This document shows positions 19,121 to 29,630 of a DNA stretch of 64,000 nucleotides, piece by piece. The position numbers and the translations under genes are program-made. The DNA lies in contig CP019326.1 in assembly GCA_001971685.1 (NCBI GenBank), forward strand, positions 4,030,001 through 4,094,000, written 5' to 3'. Numbering within the stretch: position 1 is the stretch's first letter; each line of letters opens with the position of its first letter. This DNA comes from Halomonas sp. 1513. Lineage in GTDB: Bacteria > Pseudomonadota > Gammaproteobacteria > Pseudomonadales > Halomonadaceae. Under the pieces are notes generated by a model. That model worked only from the letters and a program-made list of their open reading frames with translations, ran no database searches and had not been told where the DNA came from.

Positions 19121-19639
19121 ATGCGCAACAAGATATTTTCGCTACGTAAACTGGCCCTGATTTCCGCCGTGGCCTTGGCCGCCGGGGGGAGTGCAGTCGT
19201 TCAAGCACAGCAATCCACGGACCTCGATGTCAGCGCTACTGTCGTGGCGAGTTGTACCATCGGTACCACGGCCCTGGCGTTTGGTGACTACGACCCCATT
19301 GATCCCGTGGCGCTGGAAGGTACCGGCAACGTGTCCGTGACCTGTACTCAGGACGCCCCGGTTGCCATCACCCTGGGGCAGGGTGCCAACCCCGGCGGCA
19401 CCTCTAGCGACGCCGCCCCCGAGCGGCAGTTGACCGACGCCACCAACTTCCTGACCTATTCACTCTTCAGCGATGCTGGGCGCACCACCGAATGGACCAA
19501 CGATGCGACGGGTAGCGTCGCCACGACGGGCACAGGCGCCGCGGAGGACCACACCGTGTTCGGCAGGATCGACGGCGCTCAGAGCAGCGCACCCGCGGGG
19601 GCCTACACCGATACCGTTGTAGCCACCGTTACTTTCTGA
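19121..19639 (+). CDS. Csu-type pilus major subunit (spore coat U domain)
   Basis: 172 residues with a signal peptide (cut near VVQA/QQS, residue ~29) and a spore-coat-U (SCPU) fold: a Cys pair (C45 in VVASCTIG and C75 in VSVTCTQD), a central Thr/Gly-rich region, and the C-terminal strand DTVVATVTF. This is the archaic chaperone-usher (Csu) pilin type that polymerises by donor-strand exchange. A GAGGGAG ribosome site lies 8 bases before the ATG. It is the first gene of a four-gene operon and overlaps the chaperone start as TGATG. It is the first coding region downstream of the riboswitch, so most likely the main pilin. Confidence 0.88.
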   Translation: MRNKIFSLRKLALISAVALAAGGSAVVQAQQSTDLDVSATVVASCTIGTTALAFGDYDPIDPVALEGTGNVSVTCTQDAPVAITLGQGANPGGTSSDAAPERQLTDATNFLTYSLFSDAGRTTEWTNDATGSVATTGTGAAEDHTVFGRIDGAQSSAPAGAYTDTVVATVTF

Positions 19640-20385
19640 TGACCTACCTAAGCTCACGCCAGGCCGCTTATCGCGGCCTGGTTGTGCCTCTCTTCATGCT
19701 GATGCTGCTGCTGGCAAGCCAGGCGCTGGCCGGCAGCTTCAGCGTCAGTCCGACCCGGGTGGTCTTGTCCGCCCAGGACAATGTGGTGGCGCTGCGGGTG
19801 CGCAACACAGGCGCCGGGGAAACGTCGGTTCAGGTGGAACTTCAGGCGTGGCGCCAGGAGGGCGGGCAGGACATCTATACGCCCAGCCGCGAGGTGCTCG
19901 CCACGCCCCCCATTTTTACCCTGGCCCCGGGGCAGACGCAGATGCTGCGGGTAGGACTGCGTCGCCCGCCCGCGCAAGATACCCAGCTCAGCTATCGACT
20001 CTTCCTGCAGGAGCTTCCACCGCCCAGCGCGGATGACTTCCAGGGCTTGCGCATGTCGCTACGCATCAGCCTGCCGGTATTCGTGGCACCGGCTTCAGGC
20101 GTGGCGGCTCCACACATGCACTGGCGCGTCGAGCGCGCCAGCGGTGGCGAATGGCATCTGAGCGCCGACAACCGCGGCAACGGCCACGGCCAGGTGAGTC
20201 GACTTCGCGTACGGCTGCCCGATGGGCGGACACTACAGCCCTCAGGCAACGCCTATGTGCTACCAGGCGCCACGCAACGCTGGCGCCTGAGTCCAGGCAG
20301 CCCCCTCCCCGCGGCAGGCAGCGAGCTTGTCATCACGGCGGGCGTCAATGGTCAGGAAACCGCCTCACACCTGCAGGTAGAGTAG
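19639..20385 (+). CDS. Periplasmic pilus chaperone (CsuC/PapD family)
   Basis: 248 residues with a signal peptide ending QALA/GSF, and the PapD-like N-terminal immunoglobulin domain: FSVSPTRVVLSAQDNVVALRV, the conserved TPPIFTLAPGQTQMLRVGLR strand, and SYRLFLQELPPP. A second, shorter domain follows from about residue 155. It would hold SCPU pilins folded and deliver them to the usher. Its start overlaps the pilin stop (TGATG), and it ends 2 bases before the usher start. Confidence 0.9.
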   Translation: MTYLSSRQAAYRGLVVPLFMLMLLLASQALAGSFSVSPTRVVLSAQDNVVALRVRNTGAGETSVQVELQAWRQEGGQDIYTPSREVLATPPIFTLAPGQTQMLRVGLRRPPAQDTQLSYRLFLQELPPPSADDFQGLRMSLRISLPVFVAPASGVAAPHMHWRVERASGGEWHLSADNRGNGHGQVSRLRVRLPDGRTLQPSGNAYVLPGATQRWRLSPGSPLPAAGSELVITAGVNGQETASHLQVE

Positions 20386-20387
20386 TC

Positions 20388-22811
20388 GTGCAGCGGTCGG
20401 CGTGGCATAGGGGGAGCGCCTTGGCCGTCATGCTGCTGATGTCGAGCCCAGTACATGCCGACACCACGCCGACTCAAGCCGCCAGGCTCGCTGATTGGTA
20501 TACACGCTTAGTCGTGCAGCTCTCGCCAGAGCCGGACTGGGCGGGGGCTTCCAGCGCGGCTGCGTTGGGCATTCCAGGCACCGGCACGTTCGAGGAACTG
20601 TGGCTGGAAACCACGGTCAATGACCAGCGCCGGCCCACCACCGCGCTGGTGCTGATACACGACGGGCACGCGGTCTGGGTGGCCGCCAGCGACCTCGAGC
20701 AGTGGCGTATCTCGCTACCGGCTAGCGAGTCCTTGGATCACTATGGCGAGCCCTTCTACCCGCTTGAACCGCTGGGTATCTCCTCCGAGCTGGACCGGCG
20801 CCGCTCAACGCTGGATCTCAAGGTGCCCGCGGCGCTGTTCGCCGACACCCACCTAGGGGGCCTGGGCCGGGAGCGCGTCGCGCTGACGCCTTCGTCCCCG
20901 GGCGCCTTCTTCAACTATGACCTGTCGAGCGCCAACAGCCGCGGAGAGACCCGCCACAGCGGGCTGCTCGAGCAGGGCGTGTTCAACGGCTGGGGCAGCG
21001 GCGTCAATCGCCTGGTGGTGCGTGCCCCCCCGGCCGACGATCTGCCGAGCATCGTGCGCCTGGACACTCAGTGGCGCCGCGACAATCCCGACAGCATGCG
21101 CACCCTGCGGCTCGGCGATACCACCACCCTGGGCACGGCCTGGAGTGGCGGCGTGCGCTTCGGCGGGCTGCAGTGGGGAAGCAACTTCACCACCCGCCCG
21201 CAAATGATCACCCTGCCCCTGCAGAGCATGGCCGGTGAGGCCGCGCTACCGTCCACCGTCGATCTCTACGTGAACGATGCCCTGCGCCTGCGACGCGACG
21301 TGCCCCCCGGCCCCTTCATTATCGACGAGATACCCATGATCACCGGCCAGGGCCAGGCAAGGCTGGTGGTACGCGACGTCCTCGGCCGCGAACAGCTGAT
21401 CACCCAGTCGTTCTATACCAGCGCGCGGCTGCTGCAACCTGGCCTGAGCAGCTACTCCGTGGAGCTGGGCACGGTTCGCCAGGACTACGGTCGTGAGAGC
21501 AATGCCTATGGTCGGGCACTGGGCACGGCGACCTACCGCACCGGAGTGACCCACTGGCTGACCACCGAGCTGCATGCCCAGGTGCTGCAGGACCAGCAGA
21601 TGGCCGGCTTGGGCGGCAGCTGGCTGCTGCCGTTCGGCGGTGTCATGCATGCCGCCTATGCCGCCAGCGAGGCCGATGGCCGCCAGGGTGACCTGACGAC
21701 CCTGGGCTTGCAGCGCCAAGGGTGGCCCTTGAGCGTGGGGGTCGAAAGCCAGTTCGCCAGCGCGGACTTCATGCGCCTCGGCATGCAGCAGGGGCACCCC
21801 TTGCCGCGCCATCAGCAGAGTGTCTTCTCCAGCCTCTCGAGCGCCCAGCTGGGCTCGCTAAGCCTCAGCTATACCGCTCAGCGTTTCGACAGCAGGGATG
21901 ATATCGAGATCATCAACCTAGGCTACAGCAAGCGCTTGGGCTCCTTCGGCCACCTGACGCTGGCGGCGCTGCACTTCATGGCAAACGGTGAAACCGCCTT
22001 GCGGGCAGGCTTGAGCATTCCGCTGGGCATGCCACGCACTCGTGCCAGCCTGAGCTTCAGTGAGCGTGGAGAAAATCGTCAGGGCAGCATGCAGATACAG
22101 CGCAGTCTGCCGGTAGGCAGGGGGGTCGGCTACCGGGTTAGCGCCGGCCTCGGCGACGACGATCACCACCAGGCCAGCCTCGGCCTGCAGAGCGACTACC
22201 AGACCTACCTATTGGAGGCCTCTCAGCGCCATGACCACACCGCCAGCCGAGCCAACGTGCGTGGTGGTGCCGCCTGGCTCGGCGGCAACCTGTTTGCCAG
22301 CAGGCATATCGATCGCAGCTTTGCCGTGGTCCAGCTGCCGGGCTTTGCCGATGTCCAGGTCTATGCCGACAACCAGCCGGTCGCACGCACCAATCGTCAC
22401 GGCAATGCGCTGGTTCCACGCCTGCGCGCTTATGAACACAACCGCATCGGCATCGAGCAGGCGGACCTGCCCCTCGGCGCCAAGGTCGACAGCCTGGAGA
22501 TGCAGGTAGCCCCCTACTACCGCAGCGGCGTGGCGCTGCGCTTTCCAGTGACCCATGGCCGCGATGCGCTGTTCCGGATCCTGCTGGAGAGCGGCGAGCC
22601 GCTGCCGGTCGGGGCGGTGGTGGAAAATGCGCGCGGCGAGCACTTTGCGGTGGGACTGCGTGGCGAGGCCTTCGTGACCGATTTGGCGTCGACTAACCGC
22701 CTACGCGCCCGCTGGCGGGGGCAGGCCTGCGAGTTCACCCTGCAGGTGCCGGAAATCGAAGATGTCTTTCTCGAGCTAGGTGATGTCACCTGCCACGGAG
22801 TCACACCATGA
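20388..22811 (+). CDS. Outer-membrane pilus usher (CsuD/FimD family)
   Basis: 807 residues from a GTG at 20388 (AGGTAGAG upstream). This start gives a good signal peptide (QRSAWHRG n-region, then a hydrophobic core, cut after PVHA). The frame is open further upstream but that part is antisense-like arginine-rich noise over the chaperone gene. Usher features: N-terminal chaperone-binding domain, LDLKVPAALF, a central barrel with repeated aromatic/Gly strands and a plug-like segment (PSTVDLYVNDALRLRRDVPPGPFIIDEIP), then C-terminal domains. It exports and assembles the pilins. It overlaps the last pilin gene as ATGA. Confidence 0.9.
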   Translation: MQRSAWHRGSALAVMLLMSSPVHADTTPTQAARLADWYTRLVVQLSPEPDWAGASSAAALGIPGTGTFEELWLETTVNDQRRPTTALVLIHDGHAVWVAASDLEQWRISLPASESLDHYGEPFYPLEPLGISSELDRRRSTLDLKVPAALFADTHLGGLGRERVALTPSSPGAFFNYDLSSANSRGETRHSGLLEQGVFNGWGSGVNRLVVRAPPADDLPSIVRLDTQWRRDNPDSMRTLRLGDTTTLGTAWSGGVRFGGLQWGSNFTTRPQMITLPLQSMAGEAALPSTVDLYVNDALRLRRDVPPGPFIIDEIPMITGQGQARLVVRDVLGREQLITQSFYTSARLLQPGLSSYSVELGTVRQDYGRESNAYGRALGTATYRTGVTHWLTTELHAQVLQDQQMAGLGGSWLLPFGGVMHAAYAASEADGRQGDLTTLGLQRQGWPLSVGVESQFASADFMRLGMQQGHPLPRHQQSVFSSLSSAQLGSLSLSYTAQRFDSRDDIEIINLGYSKRLGSFGHLTLAALHFMANGETALRAGLSIPLGMPRTRASLSFSERGENRQGSMQIQRSLPVGRGVGYRVSAGLGDDDHHQASLGLQSDYQTYLLEASQRHDHTASRANVRGGAAWLGGNLFASRHIDRSFAVVQLPGFADVQVYADNQPVARTNRHGNALVPRLRAYEHNRIGIEQADLPLGAKVDSLEMQVAPYYRSGVALRFPVTHGRDALFRILLESGEPLPVGAVVENARGEHFAVGLRGEAFVTDLASTNRLRARWRGQACEFTLQVPEIEDVFLELGDVTCHGVTP

Positions 22812-23287
22812 ATGCTGTTCCCTTTTCATGCACCTGGGCCCCGAGCGGCTGTCGCGCTGCCCGCCACCCGCTGCTGCGCTGGCTGGCCGCAGCGGCCCTG
22901 GCGCTGGCAGCCGGCGCCGCCCAGGCGGAGTGCAGTGTCAGCGCCAGCGGGCTGGGCTTTGCCGAGTACGACGTCTTCAGCGCAACGCCCAGCGATAGCA
23001 GCGCCACCATCACGGTAAGCTGCAGCGAAACCACCAGCTATAGCCTCGCCCTGCACTCGGCCAACGGCAGTCCCCAACAGCCCTTGTTGGGCAGCAGCAG
23101 CGATACTCTGGCCTATCGCTTGCATCAGGATGCTGCCCGCACGTTGGTCTGGGGCGAGGGGGCCTTCGCTCTCAATGGCAGCACCGAGGGGACCCAGGAG
23201 CACACCCTGTATGGGCGCATCCCGGAGGGCCAGAATGTCCGCGTGGATAGCTATACGGATCTCCTCACCGTGACACTGGAGTTCTAG
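22808..23287 (+). CDS. Csu-type minor or tip subunit (spore coat U domain)
   Basis: 159 residues with a signal peptide (RWLAAAALALAAGAAQA/ECS) and one SCPU domain: a Cys pair (CSVSASG and VSCSET), HTLYGRIPEGQNV, and the final strand DLLTVTLEF. It is related to the first pilin but more diverged. As the last gene of the operon it is a candidate tip or adaptor subunit. A four-gene layout is shorter than the six-gene Acinetobacter csu operon and carries only single-domain pilins here. Confidence 0.85.
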   Translation: MNAVPFSCTWAPSGCRAARHPLLRWLAAAALALAAGAAQAECSVSASGLGFAEYDVFSATPSDSSATITVSCSETTSYSLALHSANGSPQQPLLGSSSDTLAYRLHQDAARTLVWGEGAFALNGSTEGTQEHTLYGRIPEGQNVRVDSYTDLLTVTLEF

Positions 23288-23349
23288 CATGATGTTGGAC
23301 GCGTCAGCTCATCACCCTAGTGGTCGCTGATATGGGCTGAGCCCACTGC

Positions 23350-24459
23350 TCAAGCGACGCTGCTCGGCGAGTCGGTTGTGGCCAGAGACAGCGTCTGACG
23401 CTGCGTCGCCGTAAATGTGCTCACCACGAACGGAGAGGTCATCGCGCGCAGCAGCGCCGAGTAATCGAGGCCGAAGCGCAGCTCCGTGCCGGGTGCCAGG
23501 CGCTGCTGTGTCTCCAGCACCAGGTGGTCGCTGCTGGCGGCAAGCACGCTGACGCCGGCAGGCGGCGTCAGGCCGTCCGGGTCGACGTCCTGGCGCCCGA
23601 TCGCGGCGAGCGTCTGGACGATGGTGCCGCGTTCGCGCATCGCCGCCGCCACGCCGAATGCCGCCTCGCCGGTGGCGCCGCGCGGCGCCGTCGGCTTGGC
23701 CAGCGACTCGATGACGGGCACCACCAGGGTGAAGGCGTCGGTGTGCAGGCCGTGCAGCGGCAGCCGCGTGAGGGGGTCGCAGCCCAGCAGGATCGACTCG
23801 CCGAGCCGCAGGTCGTTGACGCGTCCCGCGGGCGCGGCGAAGGCCCAGGCGAGATTGGCCGAATTGCCGCCGGAAACCAGCGGCAGCTGCAGGCCAAGCT
23901 CGTCCTCGAACCTGCTCACCAGCGCCGAGAGCTCGCCCATGTTGTCGGCGCTCGGCACGACACCGGCACGGCACGCCAGGTTGGTGCCGAGGCCAACGAG
24001 CGTGACGTGGGGGAGCCGCAGCATGCGCCGGGCGAGGTCGAGTACGTCCTCTGGCAGTACGCCCTCGCGCAGGTCGCCCAGCTCCACCATCAGCACCAGG
24101 CCGTGACGGCTGCCCAGCCTGCCCGCCGCCGCCGAGAGTGCCTTGGCCACCTCGAGCTCGCTGATCTGGCTGAGGCTGGCGCACGCCACTGCCCGAGGGG
24201 CCTGGTCGGGCGTGGGCGAGCGCAGCAGGGTCAGCGGGGCCGGGATGCCGGCATCGCGCAGTGCCTCGAGGTTGGCGATCCGCGCATCGCCGAGCCGCAG
24301 CACGCCCCCCGCAAGCATGGCCCTTGCCACCTCCGGGGAGCCCAGCGTCGCCTTGGTGACCCCGGTGACGTCGATGCCGCGGCCGGACAAGCGACTGACG
24401 AGTGCGCGGGCATTCTCCTCGATCCTGGTCAGATCGATCTCGACGCGCGGGCAGGTCAC
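23350..24459 (-). CDS. PLP-dependent alanine/ornithine racemase-like enzyme
   Basis: 369 residues from a GTG at 24459 that overlaps the upstream DUF1611 stop as GTGA. It is a fold-III PLP enzyme of the ornithine/alanine racemase group. CPRVEIDLTRIEENAR leads the barrel; K36 in GVTKATLG is the expected PLP lysine. DARIANLE, MVELGDLREG, GLGTNLACRAG and SGGNSANLAW are typical barrel motifs, and the C-terminal beta domain ends in LDYSALLRAMTSPFV. The substrate is not known. The tight link with DUF1611 suggests a D-amino-acid pathway. Convergent with the pilus operon. Confidence 0.8.
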   Translation of the reverse strand: MTCPRVEIDLTRIEENARALVSRLSGRGIDVTGVTKATLGSPEVARAMLAGGVLRLGDARIANLEALRDAGIPAPLTLLRSPTPDQAPRAVACASLSQISELEVAKALSAAAGRLGSRHGLVLMVELGDLREGVLPEDVLDLARRMLRLPHVTLVGLGTNLACRAGVVPSADNMGELSALVSRFEDELGLQLPLVSGGNSANLAWAFAAPAGRVNDLRLGESILLGCDPLTRLPLHGLHTDAFTLVVPVIESLAKPTAPRGATGEAAFGVAAAMRERGTIVQTLAAIGRQDVDPDGLTPPAGVSVLAASSDHLVLETQQRLAPGTELRFGLDYSALLRAMTSPFVVSTFTATQRQTLSLATTDSPSSVA

Positions 24460-25595
24460 GCCATGGCCAGTGGCTGATGCACCTTGAGTGCAGGAAAGGC
24501 GGCAGTGACCATTGCCACCAGCGCCGCGGGGTCGTGCCACAGCGCATCGGTGGCAGGGATGCCGAGCTCGCCAGCGTAGCGGGCGATGGCCGCCGCGACC
24601 TCCGCCCGGGTCATGTCCTCATGGTTGATCGCCAGCCCGATGACTCGGGTCTTGCCGAACAGCTCGATAAGCTTGAGCTCCGAGAGCGGCGACGGCATCG
24701 GCACTGCCGGATAGTCGCTGAGCATTCGGCGGGCCGGGGCATGCTGCATGATCACGGCCTGCGGCCGGCTGGCGCGCAGCACCACCGTCGAGCTCAGGTA
24801 GGCGGGGTGGCTGAGGGCACCCTGGCCCTCGATCACGATGACCTCGGGGTGCTCGCCCTCATAGGCGGCGAGCACCGCCCCTTCCAGTTCGCCGACACCG
24901 AACTGGGCGGGAATGGCATCGAGTGCGACGCCATAGGCGGCACCCTGCATCAGGCCGGTCTGTCCTGTGCCTACCATCACGGTGTGAATCCCGGCGTCGT
25001 TGAGCGCCTGGGTGAGCAGCGTCGAGGTGGTACGCTTGCCGATGGCACCATCGGTACCCAGCACCGCGATGCGCACGCAGTCGACGCTGCCGATCGCGCC
25101 GTCGAACATGCGCAGATCCTTGGTCGGGCGTGGCCGACGGATATCGTGCAGCGTTACCCCGCCGGCCTTAGCCGCCGCCGCGATCTCCGGATCGTCGGCG
25201 AGAAACTCGTGGAGGCCGGATACCACCCCGACGCCCGCCGCCACCGCCGCCAGCACCACCGCGCGGTCGGCCTCGGACATCAGGCCCGAGAGCGGAGCAA
25301 GCCCGAAGATGAGAAAGTCGGGCAGAGCATAGGCCGCGGCCAAGGCGTCGGCCAGACCGGCCACGATGGGGATGCCCGCCGCCGCCTCGCCCAGGGCGAC
25401 ACCCGCGTCTTCGCCGCTCAGGGTGCTATCGATGACGGACAGGATGCGATAGCGCTCACTGCTGCGCACCAGGCCGTTGGCCGTCTTGCCATCGATACGT
25501 GCGAAATTGCCCTCGCAGTAGACGATGGCCGAATGGCGGGCGTCACTGGGCCCAGCGGCGACGTCGAGAACGGCGTGAAGGGAACCTGGAAGCAT
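24456..25595 (-). CDS. DUF1611 protein (DgcN-like, P-loop)
   Basis: 379 residues. An N-terminal domain (to ~165) is followed by a P-loop domain with GTDGAIGKRTT at 180-190, VGTGQTGLMQGAAYGVALDAIP and IVIEGQGALSHPAY. This is the DUF1611 layout. A related protein, DgcN, has been described as a D-glutamate N-acetyltransferase, so acylation of a D-amino acid is a reasonable guess, but substrate residues are not established here. GAGGTAGG lies upstream of the ATG. It forms a two-gene operon with the racemase-like enzyme through a GTGA overlap. Confidence 0.78.
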   Translation of the reverse strand: MLPGSLHAVLDVAAGPSDARHSAIVYCEGNFARIDGKTANGLVRSSERYRILSVIDSTLSGEDAGVALGEAAAGIPIVAGLADALAAAYALPDFLIFGLAPLSGLMSEADRAVVLAAVAAGVGVVSGLHEFLADDPEIAAAAKAGGVTLHDIRRPRPTKDLRMFDGAIGSVDCVRIAVLGTDGAIGKRTTSTLLTQALNDAGIHTVMVGTGQTGLMQGAAYGVALDAIPAQFGVGELEGAVLAAYEGEHPEVIVIEGQGALSHPAYLSSTVVLRASRPQAVIMQHAPARRMLSDYPAVPMPSPLSELKLIELFGKTRVIGLAINHEDMTRAEVAAAIARYAGELGIPATDALWHDPAALVAMVTAAFPALKVHQPLAMA

Positions 25596-26555
<960 letters not shown>

Positions 26556-26639
26556 ACTCTCCTGTCCTCTATCGCATCGAATGGCCCGCGGGTCGTTCTT
26601 TCGCCATTTCCGCCCTACATCGAAGTCAGGTACCTGCAC

Positions 26640-26894
26640 ATGGCGCGAGTCACCGTTGAAGATTGTCTCGAAAACGTCGAAAACCGGTTCAAGCTGGTGA
26701 TGATCTCCACCCAGCGCGCCCGCCAGTTGGCCCGCGGTTCACGCGACGCCCTGCTGCCGTGGGAGAACGACAAGCCCACCGTGATGGCACTGCGCGAGAT
26801 CGCCGCCGGCAAGATCGACGAGAACGTCCTCGACGAGCCGGTGGAAGCGGCCCCGGTTCGCATCCGCCGTGAGCCGGAGATGGGCGAAGAGTGA
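26640..26894 (+). CDS. rpoZ: RNA polymerase omega subunit
   Basis: 84 residues starting [20 protein letters not shown], with the conserved RARQLARG and [15 protein letters not shown] segments. Omega binds the beta-prime subunit and helps assembly; with ppGpp it forms one of the alarmone sites on polymerase. It lies between gmk and spoT, the usual order. Confidence 0.96.
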   Translation: MARVTVEDCLENVENRFKLVMISTQRARQLARGSRDALLPWENDKPTVMALREIAAGKIDENVLDEPVEAAPVRIRREPEMGEE

Positions 26895-26925
26895 TTCGTT
26901 GACCACCCGGGGATAGGCGCGCTGC

Positions 26926-29058
26926 ATGTTCACCATCGATGACTTGGCCGACCGCCTCGGCGGCTATCTTCCCCCAGAAGAGATCTGCCAGGTCAAGCGC
27001 GCCTTCTACTACGCCGAGCAGGCACACGACGGCCAGCGGCGGCGCTCCGGCGAGCCCTATGTCACCCACCCGCTCGCCGTGGCCAATATTCTCGCCAACA
27101 TGCACATGGACCATCAGAGCCTGATGGCGGCCATGCTGCACGACGTGATCGAGGATACCGGCGTCTCCAAGGAGGCCCTTGGCGAGCAGTTCGGCGAGGC
27201 CGTCGCCGAGCTGGTCGACGGGGTCTCCAAGCTGACCCAGATCACCTTCGAGGACAAGGCGGTCGCCCAGGCCGAGAACTTCCAGAAGATGGTGCTGGCG
27301 ATGTCCAAGGACATCCGCGTGATCATCGTCAAGCTCGCCGACCGCCTGCACAACATGCGCACCCTGGGTGCCCTGCGCCCCGACAAGAAGCGCCGCATTG
27401 CCCGCGAGACGCTGGAGATCTACGCCCGCATCGCCGGCCGGCTGGGCATCAACACCATCCGCGTCGAGCTCGAGGACCTCTCCTTCCAGGCCCTGCACCC
27501 GATGCGCTCGGAGCGCATCAAGCGTGCCGTCAGCAAGGCCCGCGGCCATCGCCGCTCGACCATCCGCCAGGTCCAGACCAGCCTGCAGAAGTGCCTCGAC
27601 GACGACGGCCTGCCGGGCACCGTGATCGGCCGCCAGAAGCACCTGCTGTCGATCTACAAGAAGATGCGCGACCAGCGCAAGCCGTTCGCCGAGATCATGG
27701 ACGTGTTCGGTTTCCGCATCATCACCGACGACGTCGACAGCTGCTATCGCATCCTCGGCGCGGTGCACAACCTCTACAAGCCGGTGCCCGGGCGCTTCAA
27801 GGACTACATCGCGATCCCCAAGGCCAACGGCTACCAGAGCCTGCACACCACCCTGTTCGGCAGCGGCGGCATGCCCATCGAGGTGCAGATCCGCACCCGC
27901 GAGATGGAGGCCATGGCCAATAACGGCATCGCCGCCCACTGGCTCTACAAGGCCGGCCAGACCGAGCGCCCGATTGCCGCCGGCAGCCACGCCCGGGCCC
28001 GCGAGTGGGTGCGCGGCCTGCTCGAGATGCAGCGCCACGCGGGTAACTCGCTGGAGTTCATCGAACACGTCAAGAACGACCTGTTTCCCGACGATATCTA
28101 CGTGTTCACTCCCAAGGGCGACATCATGGAGCTGCCCCAGGGCGCCACGGTCATCGACTTCGCCTACAGCGTGCATACCGATATCGGCAACAACTGCATC
28201 GCGTGTCGCATCGACCGCCACCTGGCGCCGCTGTCGAGCCGCCTGGAGAGCGGCCAGACGCTGGAGATCATCACCGCGCCCGGGGCGCGGCCCAACACCA
28301 CCTGGCTGTCGTTCGTGATCACCGCCAAGGCGCGCTCGGCGATCCGCCATGCCCTGAAGCACCAGCAGCACACCGAGTCGGTACAGCTCGGCCGGCGGCT
28401 GCTCAACAAGGCACTGGCGGATTTCGACACCAGCCTCGAGGAGCTGCCCGAGGGCCACCTCGCCGCGCATCTCGACGCGCTGGGCGTCAAGCAGCAAGAT
28501 GAGCTGCTGGAGTCGATCGGGCTGGGCACGCGCATGGCCTACGCCGTGGCCCGCCGGCTGGTCGAGGCGCTACATGATGCCCCCGAGACGCGCGGCCCAC
28601 GCGGCAACAGCCATGGGCCGATCGTGATCAGCGGTGCCGAGGGCATGGTGATCAACTTCGCGCGCTGCTGCCATCCACTGCCCGGCGACCCGGTGATCGG
28701 GCATACCTCGGTGGGCAAGGGCATCGTGGTGCACCGCGCCGAGTGCCGTAACCTCGACGACCTGCGCAGCGACCCGGAAAAGCTGTTCGCCCTCGAGTGG
28801 TCCGAGACCCAGGAGGCTGACTTCCCGGTGGCGCTGCGCATCCAGGTCGAGAGCCGCCGCGGCCTGGTGGCCGAACTGGCCGGCCTGGTCACCGACGCCG
28901 ATGCCAATATCGAGCGGATCGGCATCGAGGAGCGCGACGCTCGCTTGTCGATCGTGCATCTGACGCTCGCCGTGCGCGACCGGGTGCACCTGGCGCGGAT
29001 CATCAAGCGCATTCGTAACCTGCCCCACGTCAGCAAGATTCACCGCGTCACCAACTGA
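26926..29058 (+). CDS. spoT: Bifunctional (p)ppGpp synthetase/hydrolase SpoT
   Basis: 710 residues. The hydrolase domain has HDVIED at 72-77. The synthetase domain has GFRIITDD (262-269) and the charged RFKD motif (290-293), the RxKD form typical of bifunctional enzymes, followed by IPKANGYQSLHT. A TGS domain (~392-455) and a C-terminal ACT domain (~640-705) complete the standard layout. Both active sites look intact, so it should make and degrade the stringent-response alarmone. It is the third gene of the gmk-rpoZ cluster. Confidence 0.96.
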   Translation: MFTIDDLADRLGGYLPPEEICQVKRAFYYAEQAHDGQRRRSGEPYVTHPLAVANILANMHMDHQSLMAAMLHDVIEDTGVSKEALGEQFGEAVAELVDGVSKLTQITFEDKAVAQAENFQKMVLAMSKDIRVIIVKLADRLHNMRTLGALRPDKKRRIARETLEIYARIAGRLGINTIRVELEDLSFQALHPMRSERIKRAVSKARGHRRSTIRQVQTSLQKCLDDDGLPGTVIGRQKHLLSIYKKMRDQRKPFAEIMDVFGFRIITDDVDSCYRILGAVHNLYKPVPGRFKDYIAIPKANGYQSLHTTLFGSGGMPIEVQIRTREMEAMANNGIAAHWLYKAGQTERPIAAGSHARAREWVRGLLEMQRHAGNSLEFIEHVKNDLFPDDIYVFTPKGDIMELPQGATVIDFAYSVHTDIGNNCIACRIDRHLAPLSSRLESGQTLEIITAPGARPNTTWLSFVITAKARSAIRHALKHQQHTESVQLGRRLLNKALADFDTSLEELPEGHLAAHLDALGVKQQDELLESIGLGTRMAYAVARRLVEALHDAPETRGPRGNSHGPIVISGAEGMVINFARCCHPLPGDPVIGHTSVGKGIVVHRAECRNLDDLRSDPEKLFALEWSETQEADFPVALRIQVESRRGLVAELAGLVTDADANIERIGIEERDARLSIVHLTLAVRDRVHLARIIKRIRNLPHVSKIHRVTN

Positions 29059-29069
29059 ACGCGACCACG

Positions 29070-29099
29070 GGCCCTGCTGCGGCGAGCCGCAGCGGGGCC
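29070..29099 (+). terminator. Strong hairpin after spoT
   Basis: A 13-bp stem (one G-T pair) with a CGAG loop starts 12 bases after the spoT stop. No T-run follows, so strength as an intrinsic terminator is uncertain. Confidence 0.65.
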
Positions 29100-29158
29100 T
29101 ACGCCGTTAGATGACATTCACCATAAGGCTGCATAACGCACCACGCGAGGGAGACATC

Positions 29159-29548
29159 ATGAGCAACAAGGCCGTGATCAACACCGACAAGGCACCCGCC
29201 GCCATCGGCCCCTATTCCCAGGCCATCAAGGCCGGCAACACCGTCTACCTGTCCGGGCAGATCCCCCTCGACCCAGCCACCATGGCGCTGGTGTCCGAGG
29301 ACTTCGAGGCCCAGGCCCGGCAGGTGTTCAGCAACCTCCAGGCGGTCTGCGAAGAAGCCGCCGGCACGCTGGCCGACGTGGTCAAGGTCAACCTCTACCT
29401 GGTCGATCTCGACAACTTCGCCATCGTCAACAAGGTCATGGAGGAGTTCTTCACCGCACCCTTCCCGGCGCGCGCCGCGGTCGGCGTCAAGGCGCTGCCC
29501 AAGGGCAGCCAGGTCGAAGCCGAGGCGGTGATGGTGATCGGCGACTGA
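29159..29548 (+). CDS. ridA: Reactive intermediate deaminase RidA
   Basis: 129 residues from the ATG at 29159 with a GAGGGAG ribosome site. RidA hydrolyses the reactive enamine/imine products of PLP enzymes such as threonine dehydratase. Family marks are [28 protein letters not shown] and the Arg-containing [19 protein letters not shown] region. It follows spoT, as in many gammaproteobacteria. Confidence 0.93.
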   Translation: MSNKAVINTDKAPAAIGPYSQAIKAGNTVYLSGQIPLDPATMALVSEDFEAQARQVFSNLQAVCEEAAGTLADVVKVNLYLVDLDNFAIVNKVMEEFFTAPFPARAAVGVKALPKGSQVEAEAVMVIGD

Positions 29549-29630
29549 GGCCGTTTTCCTGCTAATCGTTTCTGGCGTAAACTCGCTTAACGAGCCGCAA
29601 GTATTCAGGGACGAAACGCAGGAAAACCAC

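Noticed and set aside
26689..28497. A 602-residue open frame antisense to spoT
   Set aside because: High GC leaves antisense frames open; its composition is Gly/Val/Gln-rich noise and spoT on the other strand is unmistakable. The same applies to antisense frames over recG, phoR, uvrD (56696-59086), the TRAP gene (55109-56341) and the LOV gene.
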